This document shows positions 5,459-6,445 of a DNA stretch of 6,445 nt, piece after piece. This stretch comes from an uncultured Mycoplasmatota bacterium (GTDB taxonomy: Bacteria > Bacillota_I > Bacilli_A > RF39 > UBA660). Every line of letters begins with the position of its first letter. Position 1 is the stretch's first letter. The stretch covers positions 1 to 6,445 of the forward strand of contig URBG01000051.1 of the NCBI GenBank assembly GCA_900546055.1, given 5' to 3'. The translations under genes and the position numbers were made by a program. The notes below the pieces were generated by a model. That model searched no databases. It had not been told where the DNA came from and worked only from the letters and a program-made list of their open reading frames with translations.

Positions 5459-6445
5459 ACATATTACTTAATTTTTCTTTAATTAGTTCAATATGTTTTC
5501 TAACAACTTCTGGTGCAGGTCCCCCAAAAGACGTACGTAATTTAACACAATTGATTAAATTGATTGCTTTAAAAATATCTTCATCAAATAAATCTGAGTA
5601 TTGTTTATATTCATCTAAACTTATCATATCTAAAGTTTTATCATTATCAATTGCGTAAGCTACAATCGTTCCTGTAATTTTATAAGCTTCCCTAAAAGGG
5701 AGTCCTTTTTTAACTAGGTAGTCAGCACAATCGGTTGCATTGATAAAGCCCTTTTTAGCTGCATTTTCCATATTTTTAGTTAAAACTTTCATTGTATCTA
5801 ACATTGGAATAAAAGTATAAATACACATTTTAACATTATCAATACTATCAAAAATAGCTTCTTTATCTTCTTGCATATCTTTATTATAAGCAAGAGGAAG
5901 ACCTTTCATAGTTGTTAAAAATCCCATAAGGGCACCATAAACACGTCCTGTTTTCCCTCTGATCAATTCGCAAATATCAGGGTTTTTCTTTTGCGGCATG
6001 ATTGAAGAACCGGTTGAGAAAGTATCATCTAAATCAATAAATTGATATTCATTTGTATTCCAAATAATCATTTCTTCAGATAAACGTGACATATGCATCA
6101 TCATCGTAGACATTGCACTTAAAAGTTCGATTAAATAATCACGATCAGAAACGCCATCAATACTATTTAAACAAGGTCCTTTAAAACCTAAAATTTCAGC
6201 ACTGTATTCTCTATCTAAGGGATAAGTTGTTCCAGCAAGAGCCCCAGAACCTAATGGACAATAATCCATTCTTTCATAAATATCATGTAAACGTGATTGA
6301 TCACGCTTAAACATTTCAAAATAGGCTCCCATATGATGAGCTAAAGTAATTGGTTGTGCTTTTTGTAGATGGGTAAAACCAGGCATGATCGTCTCTGTAT
6401 TTTCTTCCATAATATGTAAGATTGTAGTCAGAAGTTCTTTTAGCA
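5457..6445 (-). CDS. argH: Argininosuccinate lyase, C-terminal part (5' end outside window)
   Basis: Splits argininosuccinate into arginine and fumarate, the last step of arginine biosynthesis; the enzyme is a cytoplasmic homotetramer of the fumarase/aspartase superfamily. About 328 residues are present; full-length ArgH is about 460, so roughly 130 N-terminal residues lie beyond the right edge. The frame stays open past the ATG at 6410 to the edge, reading LKELLTTILHIMEEN, which matches family sequence, so that ATG is internal. Visible signatures are PGFTHLQKAQP (about 6349-6381), which carries the active-site Thr-His pair, and GSSIMPQKKNPD (about 5976-6011), the superfamily signature loop with the catalytic serine. 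SFGGPAPEVVRKHI near the C-terminus is also typical. No frameshift or lost catalytic residue is seen. Its promoter and any partner such as argG are outside the window. Confidence 0.96.
   Translation of the reverse strand, partial: LKELLTTILHIMEENTETIMPGFTHLQKAQPITLAHHMGAYFEMFKRDQSRLHDIYERMDYCPLGSGALAGTTYPLDREYSAEILGFKGPCLNSIDGVSDRDYLIELLSAMSTMMMHMSRLSEEMIIWNTNEYQFIDLDDTFSTGSSIMPQKKNPDICELIRGKTGRVYGALMGFLTTMKGLPLAYNKDMQEDKEAIFDSIDNVKMCIYTFIPMLDTMKVLTKNMENAAKKGFINATDCADYLVKKGLPFREAYKITGTIVAYAIDNDKTLDMISLDEYKQYSDLFDEDIFKAINLINCVKLRTSFGGPAPEVVRKHIELIKEKLSNM

Noticed and set aside
6408..6410. ATG at 6410 as the true start of argH
   Set aside because: The frame continues open to the window edge with residues that match ArgH, and the usual N-terminal portion of about 130 residues would be missing.

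Overview
The window is AT-rich bacterial DNA with strong Shine-Dalgarno sites (AGGAGG type), TAA stops on every complete gene, compact intergenic spaces and hairpin-plus-T-run terminators. A Gram-positive surface protein with a sortase-like C-terminal signal, together with these features, points to a low-GC Firmicute (Bacillota), perhaps an Erysipelotrichia-like gut lineage. That placement is an inference from style and protein character, not from a marker gene. No rRNA, tRNA, CRISPR array, transposase or integrase is visible.

Layout from left to right: (1) a leader of about 140 bases and a secreted, probably wall-anchored beta-helix-like protein (145-1053, +), closed by a clear terminator. 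(2) A 188-base gap holding a long imperfect inverted repeat and a good promoter, then a stand-alone DUF262-family protein (1278-2459, +) with a DGQQR motif but no recognisable nuclease domain. (3) Back-to-back terminators, then a convergent gene for a Sel1/TPR-repeat protein with an uncharacterised N-terminal domain (2526-4052, -). (4) A divergent gap with three copies of a GTGGA-type repeat, then a DAACS-family sodium or proton-coupled symporter (4180-5427, +). (5) A bidirectional terminator shared with the 3' end of argH, argininosuccinate lyase (5457 to the right edge, -), which is cut by the window end.

Each gene appears to be its own transcription unit: every junction has a terminator, a divergent promoter region, or both. 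I see no operon. ArgH is core arginine biosynthesis. The transporter next to it might be expected to carry an acidic amino acid, but it lacks the arginine and one aspartate that read acidic substrates and sodium in the well-studied archaeal homologue, so its substrate is open. The DUF262 gene and the Sel1 gene look like accessory genes. DUF262 proteins are known from restriction and phage-defence contexts, and the Sel1 protein has a regulator-like shape (small N-terminal helical domain plus repeat superhelix). A joint function is not shown by the sequence: they are convergent, with separate promoters and terminators. The most unusual signals are the altered DUF262 motif, the repeat-rich intergenic regions, and the G-run touching a TATAAT box at the left edge.
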